Positions 48,888-60,525 are shown, counted from the first letter of the stretch. The stretch: DNA of 64,000 nt from Cervus elaphus (GCF_910594005.1 NC_057823.1:98752015-98816014); one strand, 5' to 3'. A program made the numbers and translations. The notes: generated by a model not told the origin, from the letters alone.

Positions 48888-49667
48888 TTAGAGTTTCAAC
48901 TTCAGCATCAGTCCTTCCAATGAATATTCAGGACTAATTTTCTTTAGGATGAACTGGTTAGATCTACTTGCAGTCCAAGAGACTCTCAAGAGTCTTCTCG
49001 AAAACCACAGTTCAAAAGCATTAATTCTTCTGCACTCACCTTTCTTTATAGTCAAACTCTTATATCCATACATGACTACTGGAAAAACCATTGCCTTGAC
49101 TAGATGGACCTTTGTTGACAAAGTAATGTCTCTGCTTTTTAATATGCTATCTAGGTTGGTCATAACTTTCCTTCCAAGCACTAAGCATCTTTTAATTCCA
49201 TGACTGCAGTCACCATCTGCAGCGATTTTGGAGCCCCCCCAAAAAAAGTCTGCTACTATTTCTCCATCTATCTGCCATGAAGTGATGGGACTGTATGCCA
49301 TGATCTTAGTTTTCTGAATGTTGAGTTTTAAGCCAACTTTTTCACTCTCCTCTTTCACTTTCATCGAGAGGCTTTTAAGTTCCTCTTCACTTTCTGCCAT
49401 AAGGGTGGTGTCATCTGCATATCTGAGGTTATTGATATTCCTCCCGGCAATCTTGATTCCAGCTTGTGCTTCTTCCAGCCCAGCGTTTCTCATGATGTAC
49501 TCTGCATATAAGTTAAATAAGCAGGGTGACAATATACAGCCTTGACGTACTCCTTTTCCTATTCGGAACCAATCTGTTGTTCCATGTCCAGTTCTAACTG
49601 CTGCTTCAGGTTTCTCAAGAGGCAGGTCAGGTGGTCTGGTATTCCCATCTCTTTCAGAATTTTCCAC
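48888..49667 (-). pseudogene. BovB reverse transcriptase, palm to C-terminus (259 codons)
   Basis: The longest open frame in the window. It contains RQGCILSPCLFNLYAEYIMR (residues 41-60), the RT active-site YADD (83-86), KLNIQKTKIM, then DGDCSHGIKRC, VFPVVMYGYKS and the C-terminal AFELWFSRRLLRVSW. The first catalytic Asp motif lies upstream in another frame, and the APE-type endonuclease is absent. Several C-terminal substitutions (CESW changed to YKSL) and a stop just after LKLKL show decay. RTE-type ORFs are normally about 1,000 residues, so this is roughly a quarter. Confidence 0.9.
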
Positions 49668-49839
49668 AGTTTGTGGTGATTCACACAGTCAAAGGCTTTG
49701 GCATCGTCAGTAAAGCAGAAATAGATATTTTTCTGAAACTCGCTTTTTCGATGATCCAGCGGATATTGGCAATTTGATGTCTGTTTCCTCTGCCTTTTCC
49801 AAAACCAGCTTGAACATCTGGGAGTTCATGGTTCACATA

Positions 49840-50289
49840 TTATTGAAGCCTAGCTTGGAGAATTTTGAGCATTACTTTGATAGCACGTGAGATGAGTGCA
49901 ATTGTGCGGTAGTTTGAGCATTCTTTGGCATTGCCTTTATTAGGGATAGGAATGAAAATTGACCTTTTCCAGTCCTGTGGCCACTGCTTAGTTTTCCAAA
50001 TTTGCTGGCATATTGAGTGCAGCATTTTCACAGCATCATCTTTCAGGATTTGAAATAGCTCAACTGGAATTCCATTACCTCCACTAGCTTTGTTTGTAGT
50101 GATGCTTCCTAAGGCCCACTTGACTTCACATTCCAGCATGTCTGGCTCTAGGTGAGTGATCACACCATCATGATTATCTGGGTCATGAAGATCTTTTTTG
50201 TACAGATCTTCTGTGTATTCTTGCCACCTCTCCTCAATATCTTCTGCTTCTGTTAGGTCCATACCATTTCTGTCCTTTATTGATCCCAT
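49840..50289 (-). pseudogene. BovB ORF, linker and RT fingers (149 codons)
   Basis: Encodes MGSIKDRNGMDLTEAEDIEE, LEPDMLECEVKWALGSITT, NGIPVELFQILKDDAVKML, QWPQDWKRSIFIPIPNKG and NYRTIALISRAIKVMLKILQ: the linker and N-terminal RT motifs of RTE-type retrotransposons. A stop (TATTATTGAAGCC context) ends it before the catalytic Asp block. It lies directly upstream, in element order, of the frame at 48888-49667. Confidence 0.9.
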
Positions 50290-50353
50290 CTTTGCAAGAA
50301 ATATTCCCTTGGTATCTCGAATTTTCTTGAAGAGATCTCTAGTTTTATGGTTG

Positions 50354-51238
50354 TAGAAGGGGCCAAATAAAGCAACTTATGTTTTTACATTGGAAGGAAC
50401 AAATGGACATGCCACACACCACTGGAACCCTAAAAATTACACCAAGGCTTCTGAATTTTGGTCAGGTTAATTCCCCACTCTGTGGCACAAAAACGTCTAT
50501 GGTAGTTGCTACTTCTTGCTCATGAGATCCAATTAGCATACTTGATCAACTTTATGAACCAGTGTGATCTCTTGTGGAAGGGAACGGAGACCAGTATTTC
50601 TGCAAACTAAAAGATGAAACAGGACTGGATCATTGATAGACCCCTGTTTTGCTGACCTTGCTGTCAGATAGCAAACTGCTGGTGGGGCTCATTGACAGGG
50701 AAGCACAAAAAGACATTTTCCAGGTCAAGAGGTGCATGTCAGATACCAGGGTATGTGTTACTTTGCTAAAGCAAAGAAATCATAGAGCAGATGCAATTGG
50801 AATCACCACTTGATAAAGCTTACAAAAACTTACTCATTCTCCCAGTGCATTTAGGGTTCCCAGGTGAGGATCTGCAGTGAGGTCTGGCCTACAGAGAAAA
50901 GCAATTACAGAGCTCTTCAAGGATTCCAGGACGTACCAACACAAATTTATCTCTCACAGCACAAGTGAAAATTATGTCTTCTGGACCCTCTCAGTGTGGG
51001 TGAGTAAACCTGTAATGACAAACCTACTGTAACACTCAATACCCTCTAAGTTTTTGAATCCTTTCCTTTGGGTTAAACCGAGACAGATCCCACAATTCTA
51101 ATTTATTAGAATTAGGCTGTTGGCATTTAGCAGTCCATGTTTCAGCCAGAGTGTTAGTGACCTTTATAACTTCCTAAGTTGCAACATGAAATGCAGAATT
51201 TCTGCTTAGTGTACCTACATCAATAAATTCTACCTAAC
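50354..51238 (+). other. Unidentified coding-like segment (right part)
   Basis: In the same frame as the sequence before the BovB, after removing the insertion and one TSD copy, this reads KGPNKATYVFTLEGTNGHA, HHWNPKNYTKASEFWS, then after a stop FPTLWHKNVYGSCYFLLMRS. Codon-like continuity with only two stops over about 100 codons is unusual for this window. Further right it decays. I could not identify the protein. The absence of known L1, BovB or Tigger signatures means it is not one of the listed families. Confidence 0.4.
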
Positions 51239-51427
51239 CCTTTATGGCTCAACTGGTAAAAAATCTGCCTGCAGTCCTGGAGACCTGGGTTTGGCCCTGG
51301 GTTAGGAAGATCCCCTGGAGAAGGGAAAGGCTACCCACTCCAGCATTCTGGCCTGGAGAATTCCATGGACTGTATAGTTCATGGGGTCACAAAGAGTCAG
51401 ACAGGACTGAGCGACTTTCACTTTCAC
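51239..51427 (+). mobile_element. Bov-tA SINE
   Basis: TTTATGGCTCAACTGGTAAA (head partly lost), CCTGGGTTTGGCCCTGGG, then CACTCCAGCATTCTGGCCTG and GACAGGACTGAGCGACTTTC. CTAACCC on both sides is a short TSD. Confidence 0.93.
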
Positions 51428-52384
51428 TAACCCAATTTTATATTCTTCTACAGTTATCCCACACCCTTAGTATCTATACCCATACACACCCCCTTGGTTT
51501 TCATCTGTATACATTTGAAAACTCAAGTAGTTCTTTTGGAGGTGTACTGTGCCTTCTCATAGGTCACACTAATGCCTCGGGTGAGGTCAGGACAGTTTCC
51601 TCAGACAGTGCAGTGCTAACTCCCTCACACCTCATATGATGGGGATGGAGAGGCTGATGCCACCGGCGGTAAAGAGGCCACTTCTACTGAGGATGGGGAG
51701 ACTGCTTCTAGTGGAGGTAGGGAGGCCTTGCTCACTGGCAGCCGAACTTCTCAGAATATAGAGACTCGATGCCTCCAGCTTCGCCAGGATCTTCCCACAA
51801 ATCCCATACTACTGTCTGCAAGGCCTCAGTCTTTACTAATCATTGCCTTCACTTTAACCATAAACACCCTGTGAGACTGTAAATTCAACTTGTATCTCGG
51901 CCAGCGCAGGAGATTCTGCATTTACTTTTAGCAATCTCAGCCCTGAAGCTATAGAAGGAAACGGTCCTTCAGAGAGCAATAGAAACTTTAGGATCACATA
52001 TGTGGTGCTTGAGCTAGAAATTAAAATCCCTGAGGTCTTCCTTTCCTTTTACCACCTTGTCCACATTAGGATCAATCACTTTGTCTCATATTCATCAGTT
52101 TCCCACAGATGTTTGAAAGTACCATACGCAGTCAACCAACTCCTTGTGTCTTGTAAGTGGTTGATTAGAAGTATCCAATGTAGACATTTTGTGTATCTCT
52201 ATTACAAGTTCATGCTATGGATCAACAGTGTCATTAAGATCTTTAAATATACTCAGGTTAAAGAGTCATTTCCTCAAAACTAATTTAAACTTCAAAATTA
52301 ATTCATAAAACTTATTCTTAAAAAATTCTGTTTCTCTAGAACCACTCTCATCACCAAAATCTCCAGAGAGACAGAACCAAGAAT
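51428..52384. other. Unidentified segment
   Basis: A less AT-rich block at 51590-51990 contains a repeated GATGGGGA-like motif (GATGGGGATGGAGAGG and GAGGATGGGGAGACTGC). It may belong to the same unidentified element as 50354-51238. From about 52020 it becomes AT-rich without features. Confidence 0.35.
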
Positions 52385-52587
52385 GTGAAAGTAAAAATGA
52401 AAGTCACTCAGTTGTGTCCAACTCTTTGTGACCCCATGGACTATACAGTCCATGTAATTCTTCAGGCCAGAATACTGGAGTGGGTATCTGTTTCCTTCTC
52501 CAGGGGATCTTCCCAACCTGGGATAGAACCCAGGTCTCCTGCATTGGAGGCAGATTCCTTATTAGCTGGGCCACCAGGGAAGCCCAA
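52385..52587 (-). mobile_element. Bov-tA SINE, first of a head-to-tail pair
   Basis: Read on the minus strand it runs from GGGCTTCCCTGGTGGCCCAG (right edge 52587) to GACTTTCATTTTTACTTTC at 52385. All landmarks are present (CAACTCTTTGTGACCCCATG, CTCCAGGGGATCTTCCCAAC). Confidence 0.94.
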
Positions 52588-52704
52588 CAATACTGGAGTG
52601 GGAAGCCTATCCCTTCTCCAGGGGATCTTCCTGACCCAGGATTCAAACCAGGGTCTCCGGAATTGCACGTGGATTCTTTACCAACCGAGCTACCAGGGAA
52701 GCCC
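52588..52704 (-). mobile_element. Bov-tA SINE half, tandem with the previous copy
   Basis: A second tRNA head and A-unit (GGGCTTCCCTGGTAGCTCGG on minus, B box in CAAACCAGGGTC) ends after AATACTGGAGTGGGA and joins the preceding SINE at its head. The 3' BovB-like end is missing. Confidence 0.92.
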
Positions 52705-52950
52705 TTAATAGTGTGTGTGTATATATACACTTATATCTGTCTACCTATCAGCTATGCCTCACTTAAACTTAGATAAAACCAACATATAATTTTAATCATG
52801 GATATTAAGATTATATTTATAGCATTTTCCTGTTTTGACACCAATTACCATTAATTGTTGGTGGTGATGGCAGTGGTGATGGTGATAATGCGTTTGTATA
52901 TTGTGTAGAAATGAGAGTTTTATTATATTAAAACAGACAGTATGTGTGTG

Positions 52951-53152
52951 GGTTAGTCACTCAATCATGTCCAATTCTGTGGCCCCATGGGCTGTAGCTC
53001 ACCAGGCTCCTTGGTCTATGGAATTCTCCAGGCAAGAATACTGGAGTGGGTTGCCATTTCCTTCTTCAGGGGATCTTCCTGGCCCAGGGATCAAACCCAG
53101 ATCTCCTGCATTGCAGGCAGATGCTTTCCTGTCTGAGCTAATAGGGAAGCCC
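52951..53152 (-). mobile_element. Bov-tA SINE
   Basis: Minus strand from GGGCTTCCCTATTAGCTCAG (right edge 53152) through CAAACCCAGATCTCC and GCAAGAATACTGGAGTGGG to the GTTAGTCACTCAATCATG end. Confidence 0.94.
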
Positions 53153-53267
53153 AAACTAGCCAGTGGAGAAGTATAAAGTATATATTCAGGAAATGTAATT
53201 ATCTTGAATCTTATGCTGGGCAAAAAGAATACACATGTATCAAGGTCAATATCCGATTGGAGAAAAA

Positions 53268-53397
53268 TCCATACTGTTTTACATATTTATGTGAGTATAT
53301 TGTTCCATACTGCTTTACATATTCACAGGAACAAGGTCCATGTTTTGCATATTTATAGGAACAGGGTCCACATGATTTACATTTTGCAGAAACAAGA
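53268..53397 (+). repeat. Degenerate 30-36 bp tandem repeat, four units
   Basis: Units start at about 53268, 53304, 53337 and 53367, each as TCCATA/TCCATG/TCCACA, followed by a TTTACAT or TTTGCAT core and (units 2-4) a GGAACA- or GAAACA-like end. The minus-strand translation shows the repetition (CGPCSYKYAKHGPCSCEYVK). Confidence 0.75.
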
Positions 53398-53456
53398 TGG
53401 AGGAGAGAAAGCTCTGTGAATTGTGATAATGCAGAATTGCTTGTTAAGGAAATGGG

Positions 53457-53478
53457 TAACCCTAACCCTAACCCTAAC
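53457..53478 (-). repeat. Short interstitial telomeric motif
   Basis: Three perfect TAACCC units plus TAAC (TTAGGG on minus), 22 bp. The sequence just before is GGG. Confidence 0.95.
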
Positions 53479-56474
53479 ACAGCTACAGGTATCAGCCTGT
53501 TCTCTGGAGCTAACTCAGACCTACTGAATGGGTTTTCCACTAAACTCTCAAGGTGATGAGAGAAATGATGCCTCAGAGCCATTCACTTCTTTCCTCCACC
53601 TACCTCCCAAATCTTGGGGATTGGTAAATACTATTCCTAACATTTCTACTCACCCTGGGATTCAGGACTCCCATAATCAATAAGGAGCAATAAATAGATT
53701 TTGAGTCAAAAAATTAGAATTTTTGGTTACTAATTATTATATTATTATTAGTCAAAGGCATAATTAGGTTTTTGGTTCCTCTTAAATGCCTTCTGATTCT
53801 TACCAATAAGTAAGAATCTGGCTTAAGAAACCCAAATTTAGCCCAAAAATATCAGAATAATTCTTCACACAACATTAAGCCAATCCAGGCCCCTCTGTTT
53901 GGGTTCTGTTGTTGAGATTTATATTTAAAAGGGAATTTCATTTTAATTATGGGTGATGAAAGGTCACCACATTTAAGAAAAGTAAATCTTAAAGTTTAAC
54001 ATTTGCCAGACAAAGATCAGTTATTTCTGACTCTGCTACTGAAAGTCATCACTGTTGTGGGGTAAGTTATGTTAACACAAGCCATGAATTAAATTTAAAA
54101 TGTAAGGTCAGTTTAAAATATATATAACTTAAAAATATATTTTTATGCATTTTTACATAAACTAAGACTCACTTTATTCTGTCATCTCAAAATCATAATA
54201 GCAATAGAAGGTAGGAAGAGCACAATAGACATATGTGAGAAGAAATCTGAAGATAAATAGCTTGCATCACAAAGAAAGAGTATGGCATAACTAATTGTAT
54301 ACAAGAGAAACAACAGTTTAAATAAACAAACCAAAGGAAAAAACATACTAAGATTACTACAAGGTGGGATTTTATCTAAAATAATCACTTAAACTTGAAA
54401 TATTTTGAATGTTCCAGAACAGCAGAGAATATCAATTATGTATTTAAGTTATAATCTTAAAAGAAAATGAAAGTATTATATAAAATTAAGCTAAATGCTG
54501 ATTTTCACAGATCTGCATTCAAGTGCATTGCAATATAGAATAAATAATAATGTGGCAGTGCTTTATATTTGCATTTTGTGAATGAAACTGAAACATTTCA
54601 ATCATAACTAATAGGTCATTTACTAGACCAATAGATCAGTAGTCTTTAAACCCAAATAACTTTAGATTCTGAAATTAAGTTTCATTTCATCAATGTTTAA
54701 CTGATGAGAGGGAAATTTTTCTATTGTTCTTCTTTGAAAAGTAGTAAACAATAAGGTAATCAGAATGACACAATGGAAAAATCTTCTCTTTAAAGTAATC
54801 TATATTTTCTCTATCTAAGTTGATTTGAACCTGTACAGATTTCTTTAGAAAACTTAATTACATATCTACTCTGTTAATTCAGATTATTAAAATATAATAT
54901 TACTTAGAATATTTCTTATACTTATATTATGTAAAAATAACTATAGATATATTGTGTTCATAACTGACACAAGTTTAAAAATCAAAATTGCCAATTGAAT
55001 GTGATTATAATTTAAAAATCAATAAAAATTAAATCAATAGCATTGATTTAATATATTGGATAATACAGATTTGCCAAACTATGTATGATTATTTTTCCAT
55101 GGACCATGTGAAAACTTGTTTCATTTTTCTCTAATTAAACTACTAGAAAATTGGCCTCATCAAGAATTCATTATGTATATATTAAGTCTCCTTTTTAATT
55201 TCTCATTGCTGCCAATCTGAGTGTAAATGCAAATAATGAACACCAGCACTGGCTTCACACGGCAAAACGTTTTAACAGTCATTTTGAGCATGATCATAAA
55301 ATTCATTAGATATTCTAAAGAAAATAAAAATGACAAAATTTTTAATTAACCATGGATGAAGTGTTCACAAAAATATGTTTCAATCATCTTGGATACTAAG
55401 TCATTTAACTTATTTGAACCTCAATTCCTGATATGTTAAGTAGGTGAAGAGAAATGTAGACTAGATGATTGATTTTGCCATCCATAATTCAATGAAAAGC
55501 ATTTAACATACATCTATTGAGTACCTAATATCAATACATATGCAGGGTCTGAGATTTTACTCTCCTTGAATGCTAAGAAGTTAACTTGACATAGTTCCAT
55601 GGATGTTGTCAGAAGTCACAAAAAATTCTTCAGACAAAACCAAAAGACTATAACTCATGGATATAAGGAACTATGTGAAGTTCACATTTGTATCACTTTT
55701 TTCCTTTAACCCCAAATCCCCCAGGGAGGACATGAAGTGGCCAAATAGGTACTAAGCCAGCAGTGGGTCTGACTCATTGCTAAGGAACTATAAAGGACCT
55801 CAAGTAAATCTGTCCTTTGCCCTGGAAGGAGACACTATCTTTATCATCTTGGACAGTTAAAAAAAAAAATGTCCTTTCTCTGAAAGTAGATACTACCTCT
55901 ATCTTCCAAGGTTGCTTGCTACAAAAGTATCCTTCAGGAGGTAGTCTGGAAGCAGGCCTTACACTAGGCAGGTGGAGAATGAACATGAGTAATTTATCCT
56001 CTTTATTCTCAAAGAGCTAACTGACTAGAGAGGGAGAACCAATATTAAGCTGTTTTACTTCAATAAAACAAGTGTTAAACAGAACCACTGTGAATTAAGA
56101 GATTACATATCCTGACAAGTAAATCAGGGAAGACTTTAGACAAGAGAGCGCTCTGGGCTGTCTGTTAAGAACAAAGCAGAAATAACTAGGAAGAAACATG
56201 AGCACCGAGATGATACAACAGAAACAGTCTGATTTTGATATACTATGGATTCTGCCTCTAACTGGTTCTATGGCTTGGAGCAATGTGAAATGTAACACAC
56301 ACACGCATCATAAAAACACTTTTTTAAAAATGAACCCCTGCTTATTGTTTTACAACATGGCTCATGAAGGAAAAGTGCTTACAAAACCTATGGCACTAGG
56401 AGATCACCTTATTGATCAACTCATTACCATTTGCTTTCAGCATGACACTGTGGAGTGTCAACGTTATAAACTAA
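53479..56474. other. Non-repetitive, very AT-rich DNA
   Basis: No confident repeat or gene. At 55812-55915 there are two diverged copies of a segment beginning GTCCTTT and containing GATACTA/GACACTATC. The ORFs at 55780-56020 overlap on both strands and are not convincing. Confidence 0.4.
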
Positions 56475-56607
56475 ATATCTGTATTCCCCTCAAAATCCAC
56501 AAGTTGAGGCTCTAACCTCAACTGTGGTAGTATTTGGAGGTGGAATTAGCTTAGATTAGGTCACAAGAATGGGACTTCATGATAGGATGAGCACCCTTAG
56601 AGAAGAA

Positions 56608-58016
56608 GGTGCTATTAAAGTGCTGCACTCAATATGCCAGAAAATTTGGAAAACTCAGCAGTGGCCACAGGACTGGGAAAGGTCAGTTTTCATCCCAATA
56701 TCAAAGAAGGGCAATGCCAAAGAATGTTGAAATTACCATTCAGTTGCACTGATTTCATATGCCAGCAAGGTAATACTCAAAATCCTTCAATCTAGGCTTC
56801 AAAGTATGTCATTCGAGAACTTCCAGATGTACAAGCTGGATTTAGAAAAGGCAGAGGAACCACAGACCAAATTGCCAACATCCACCAGATCATAGATAAA
56901 GCAAGAGAATTCCAGAAAAACATCTACTTTTGCTTCATTGACTATGCACAAGCCTTGGACTGTGTGGATCACAATAAACTGTTGAGAATTCTTCAAAAGA
57001 TGGGAATCCCAGACCACCTGACCTGCCTCCTGAGAAACTTGTATTAAGGTCAAGAAGCAACAGTTAAAACCAAATATGGAACAACGGACTGGTTCCAAAT
57101 TGAGAAAGGAGTATGTTAAGGCTGTATATTGTCACCCTACTTATTTAACTTATATGCAGAGTACATCATGAGAAACACTGGGCTGGATGAAGCACAAGCT
57201 GGAATCAAGGTTGCTGGGAGAAATATCAATAACCTCAGATATGCAGATGACACCACTCTTATGGCAGAAAGAAAAGAAGAACTAAAGAGCCTCTTGATGA
57301 AGTTGAAAGAGGAGGGTGAAAAAGCTGCTTAAAACTCAACATCCAGAAAACTAAGACCATGGCATCTGGTCCCATCACTTCACAGTAAATAGATGGAGAA
57401 GCAGTGGAATCAGTGACAGACTTTATTTTCTTGGGCTCCAAAACCACTGTGGATAATGATTGCAGCCATGAAATTAAAAGATGCTTACTCCTTGGAAGAA
57501 AAGCTGTGACAAACCTAGACAGTGTATTAAAAGGCAGAGACATCACTTTGCCAACAAAGGTGGGTATAGTCACAGCTATGGTTTTTCCAGTAGTCAAGTA
57601 TGGATGTGAGAGTTGGATCATAAAGAAAGCTGAGCACCAAAGAATTGATGCTTTTAAACTGTGGTGTTGGAGAAGACTCTTGAGAGCCCCTTGGCCTGCA
57701 AGAAGATCCAACGAGTCCATCCGAAAGAAAATCAACCCGGAATATTCATTGGAACAACTGATGCTGAAGCTGAAGCTCCAATTCTTTGGCCACCTGATGT
57801 GAAGAGCTGACTCACTGGAAAAGACCCTGATGATGGGAAAGATTGAAGGCGGGAAGAGAAGGGGATGACAGAGGATGAGATGGTTGGATGGCATCACCGA
57901 TGCAATGGACATGAGTTAAAGCAAACCCTGAGACAGTGAAGGACTGGGAAGCCTACCATGCTGCCATCCATGGGGTCCCAAAGAGTCGGACATGACTGAG
58001 TGACTCAACACGAACA
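56608..58016 (+). mobile_element. BovB LINE, 1.4 kb
   Basis: From GCTATTAAAGTGCTGCACTC to CATGACTGAGTGACTCAAC. RT motifs are spread over several frames: the catalytic Asp region CFIDYAQALDCVDHNKL near 56925-56985, YADD within 57129-57332 (NNLRYADDTTLMAERK), and the C-terminus within 57404-57802 (DAFKLWCWRRLLRAPW). At least two stops and one frameshift (AAAAAGCTGCTTAAAAC) disable it. Confidence 0.94.
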
Positions 58017-58031
58017 AAGGAGAAGGCAGAG

Positions 58032-58056
58032 CTCTCTCTCTCTCTCTCTCTCTCTC
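58032..58056. repeat. (CT)12 microsatellite
   Basis: Pure CT dinucleotides directly downstream of the BovB/MLT1 junction. Confidence 0.96.
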
Positions 58057-58270
58057 CCTAAGTACAAGCACTGAGGAAAGCCATATGAGGCCAGAGCAAG
58101 AAGCTGGCTCCCTATAAACCAGGAACATGGCCCTCACCAAGAACTGGACTTGCCAGCACCTTGTTCTTGGACTCCCCAGGCTCTAGAAATAGGGGAAACA
58201 AATGTCCATCATTTAAGCCACAGGCCAATCTATGGTATTTTGTTACAGCAGCCTGAGCTGACCAAGACAG

Positions 58271-60114
58271 CCTATAAGTTTGCATAATAAGGGCACTAAA
58301 ACAATATGTGAATCCTGACAAACATCCTGATAATGTTAAAGGGTTTATTTAATGTAATGATTCTCATACTTGGTTCAACATTTTGTCATAAAATACATTT
58401 AACACTCTTCTTTATCTAATTATTTAATCTTGATTCAAGTTTGAAAAATAAATTATATACTTCACCTCACATGAGATCAGTTTGCAATGTACTGTAACTG
58501 CTTTTTAACTCCTCGTGAATTCTACCACAAAGGTGAAGCGCTTAATCTTTAAAATATCTTTGGATGTCCTGACACTGAAGGTACTAGATAAGTGTAGGTT
58601 ACTGTTCTTGATATTAATATTTATGCTATGATACTAAGTAGGAGAAAGTATCATTTTAAAAATTCATTGTAAGCTTGCTATCATTGAGATCAAGAATGAT
58701 GGTTCAAAGTAATAATTCATGGCTCATTTCTATCTGCAAATAGAAAATTTGAAAGTCAAGTCTAATTAGAATTTAGAATCATCATTCCTACAAACGATCC
58801 ATAAACTGAGCTGTGATTGCTTTTTTTTTTTTTTTTTCGTTTCTTTGCAGTTCTGTTCTGTTACAGGTTTATTTCCCTTATGACATTTTTATTTCACTTA
58901 TGGAAGTTTTCTCTGAAAAGAAGTGTCAGTCCTAATCAGGTCTAAATTCTACTTGGCAACATACTGTGTGTTAAATTTGAGATGGACAGAGGAGGAGGAA
59001 ACTCATTTTCAATAACAGACACCTGCCAGTCAGTTACCTAATTATAACTATCACAAGGTTTTAAGCCCTGAAGAAATTCTTCTGTATATTCTATAAATTC
59101 AAAAAATTTTAGTAAGAAAATGACGTTCAAGTAATTTTTAGTAATAACATTTAAATCACTTTAAATGACACATTTACCACCAAAGATTGTCTTTTCTTTT
59201 TTCTTTTACTATTCTTTGTAAATTTCCAGTGCTAATGACTTCCCCTGAACGTCATCCATTTCATCTATTTTGTAAAAGGTTTATGCAAATACAGAGATTG
59301 CTTATGTTCCCCTTTTACCTTTAGGGAAAAGCTTCTGTTCTTTTAAAAATCTTTAATTGTTCTATCATCTTCTTTTCAACAAAACCCATTAAATATACAT
59401 AAATCAGTTTGAGGGTAGAAAGGAATTTGAATACATAAGATGCAATGTGACATTTTACTGTTAATTTGGGTTTTAATTTACCTTCATTATGTAGGGAAAA
59501 AAGAGAGAGAGAAAAGAAAATGACACTCTAGGCCTGATATTCAGTTCAGAAGCAAACAGTAAGGCAATTATTGGATCTCATTCTTACAGAATTCTGAGCG
59601 GATATGTAAACTCTGTGACACCATAAGCAATCTGTTATAATATTAAACACAAGAGGCATGATACACTTTAGCAATTATAAATTTCCCCCATTCTGAAGAT
59701 GAAAAAAAAGTCTTTCTTATATTAAACACAAAGGAAAGCAAGGAATACTTGTACATAATTAGAGGAAAAGTTGTCATCTATAAGAAAATTAGCAGGTCCT
59801 CTCTAAGTTTTACTTTAAATGATAATAGATTCATAAGAAGTTACAAAGACAGTAAAAATAGGTCTTGTGTACTCTTTAAACTCTTTTTTTGCCACTGGTT
59901 ACATCTTCCATGGTTATAATACATTATCAAAACCAGAAAATTGATATTGGTACAATCTATGTCTAAAGTTTTATGCTATTTATCAAATGTAGACTAATGG
60001 AACCTAAATACAATCAAGACACAACTCTGTTCCATCTCCATTAATACCTCCCTAGTTCTACTCTGCTCTAGCCACATTCAATTCATTCCTTCTCACCATA
60101 TGTAGTGAGTTAAA
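58271..60114. other. Non-repetitive AT-rich DNA
   Basis: No confident repeat or gene. A T-rich run at 58822-58839 is followed by TTTCTTTGCAG, which looks like a splice acceptor, but no exon-like ORF follows. Confidence 0.45.
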
Positions 60115-60525
60115 TGACATTCCCTCAACATTTGTTTCTTCCCAGAACCTAAGAATATGGGCTTATCCGGATACGCCTTTGGTCTTTGCATAAAAGAATA
60201 TGGTCTTTGCAGAAAGAGTTAGTTAAGGATTATGAGATGAATTCATCCCATATTAGAGTGAAACCTAGGTCCAGTGATTCGTGTCCTCATGAGAAAGGGG
60301 CACACAAACGCATGGAGAAGTCACATGAGAACACAGCCCAGAGTTACACAACAAGCCAAGGAACCCCAAGGGTTGATGGCAGCCACCAGAAGCCAGGAGA
60401 AGCATGAGCAATGATTCTCAGAGGCTCCAGAACAAATCCCAATGGCACTGTGATTGCAGACTTCCTACCTCTAGACCTGTGAGCATCAACTTGTTTTAAG
60501 CACCTGGTTTGTACTAAATAAATCA
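60115..60525 (+). mobile_element. MLT1-type LTR (MaLR)
   Basis: Landmarks in order: AGAACCTAAGAATATGGGC, AGAAAGAGTTAGTTAAGG, GTGTCCTCATGAGAAAGGG, AACAAGCCAAGGAACCCCAA, AGCCACCAGAAGCCAGGAGA, CCTCTAGACCTGTGAGCATC and TTGTTTTAAGCACCTGG. A single LTR, decayed, with no internal region. The 73-codon ORF at 60186-60407 is incidental. Confidence 0.75.

Larger units (their letters stand above)
48649..50344 (-). mobile_element. BovB LINE, 1.7 kb, best RT frame, 9-bp TSD
   Basis: It reads leftward from four TTCAG terminal units at 48649. TTATGGTTG at 48640-48648 and 50345-50353 is the TSD and rejoins the interrupted host sequence. Two long minus-strand frames (49840-50289 and 48888-49667) cover the RT domain and are separated by a damaged stretch around 49670-49835. 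The 5' end is truncated in the linker before RT. Confidence 0.95.
56475..58270 (+). mobile_element. MLT1 LTR (MaLR), split by BovB
   Basis: Left piece 56475-56607 (CCCCTCAAAATCCACAAGTT, then GTAGTATTTGGAGGTGGAAT). Right piece about 58017-58270 (AAAGCCATATGAGGCCAGAG, CTTGTTCTTGGACTCCCCAG, TATGGTATTTTGTTACAGCA, ending GACCAAGACA). Together they give a nearly complete MLT1-type LTR of the MaLR retrotransposon group, without internal sequence. Confidence 0.75.

Noticed and set aside
53457..53478. True chromosome end
   Set aside because: Fewer than four telomere units with ordinary sequence on both sides; it is interstitial.
58822..58853. Polypyrimidine tract followed by TTTCTTTGCAG, like a splice acceptor
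   Set aside because: No open frame or donor site follows within a reasonable exon length; T-rich runs with CAG are frequent here.
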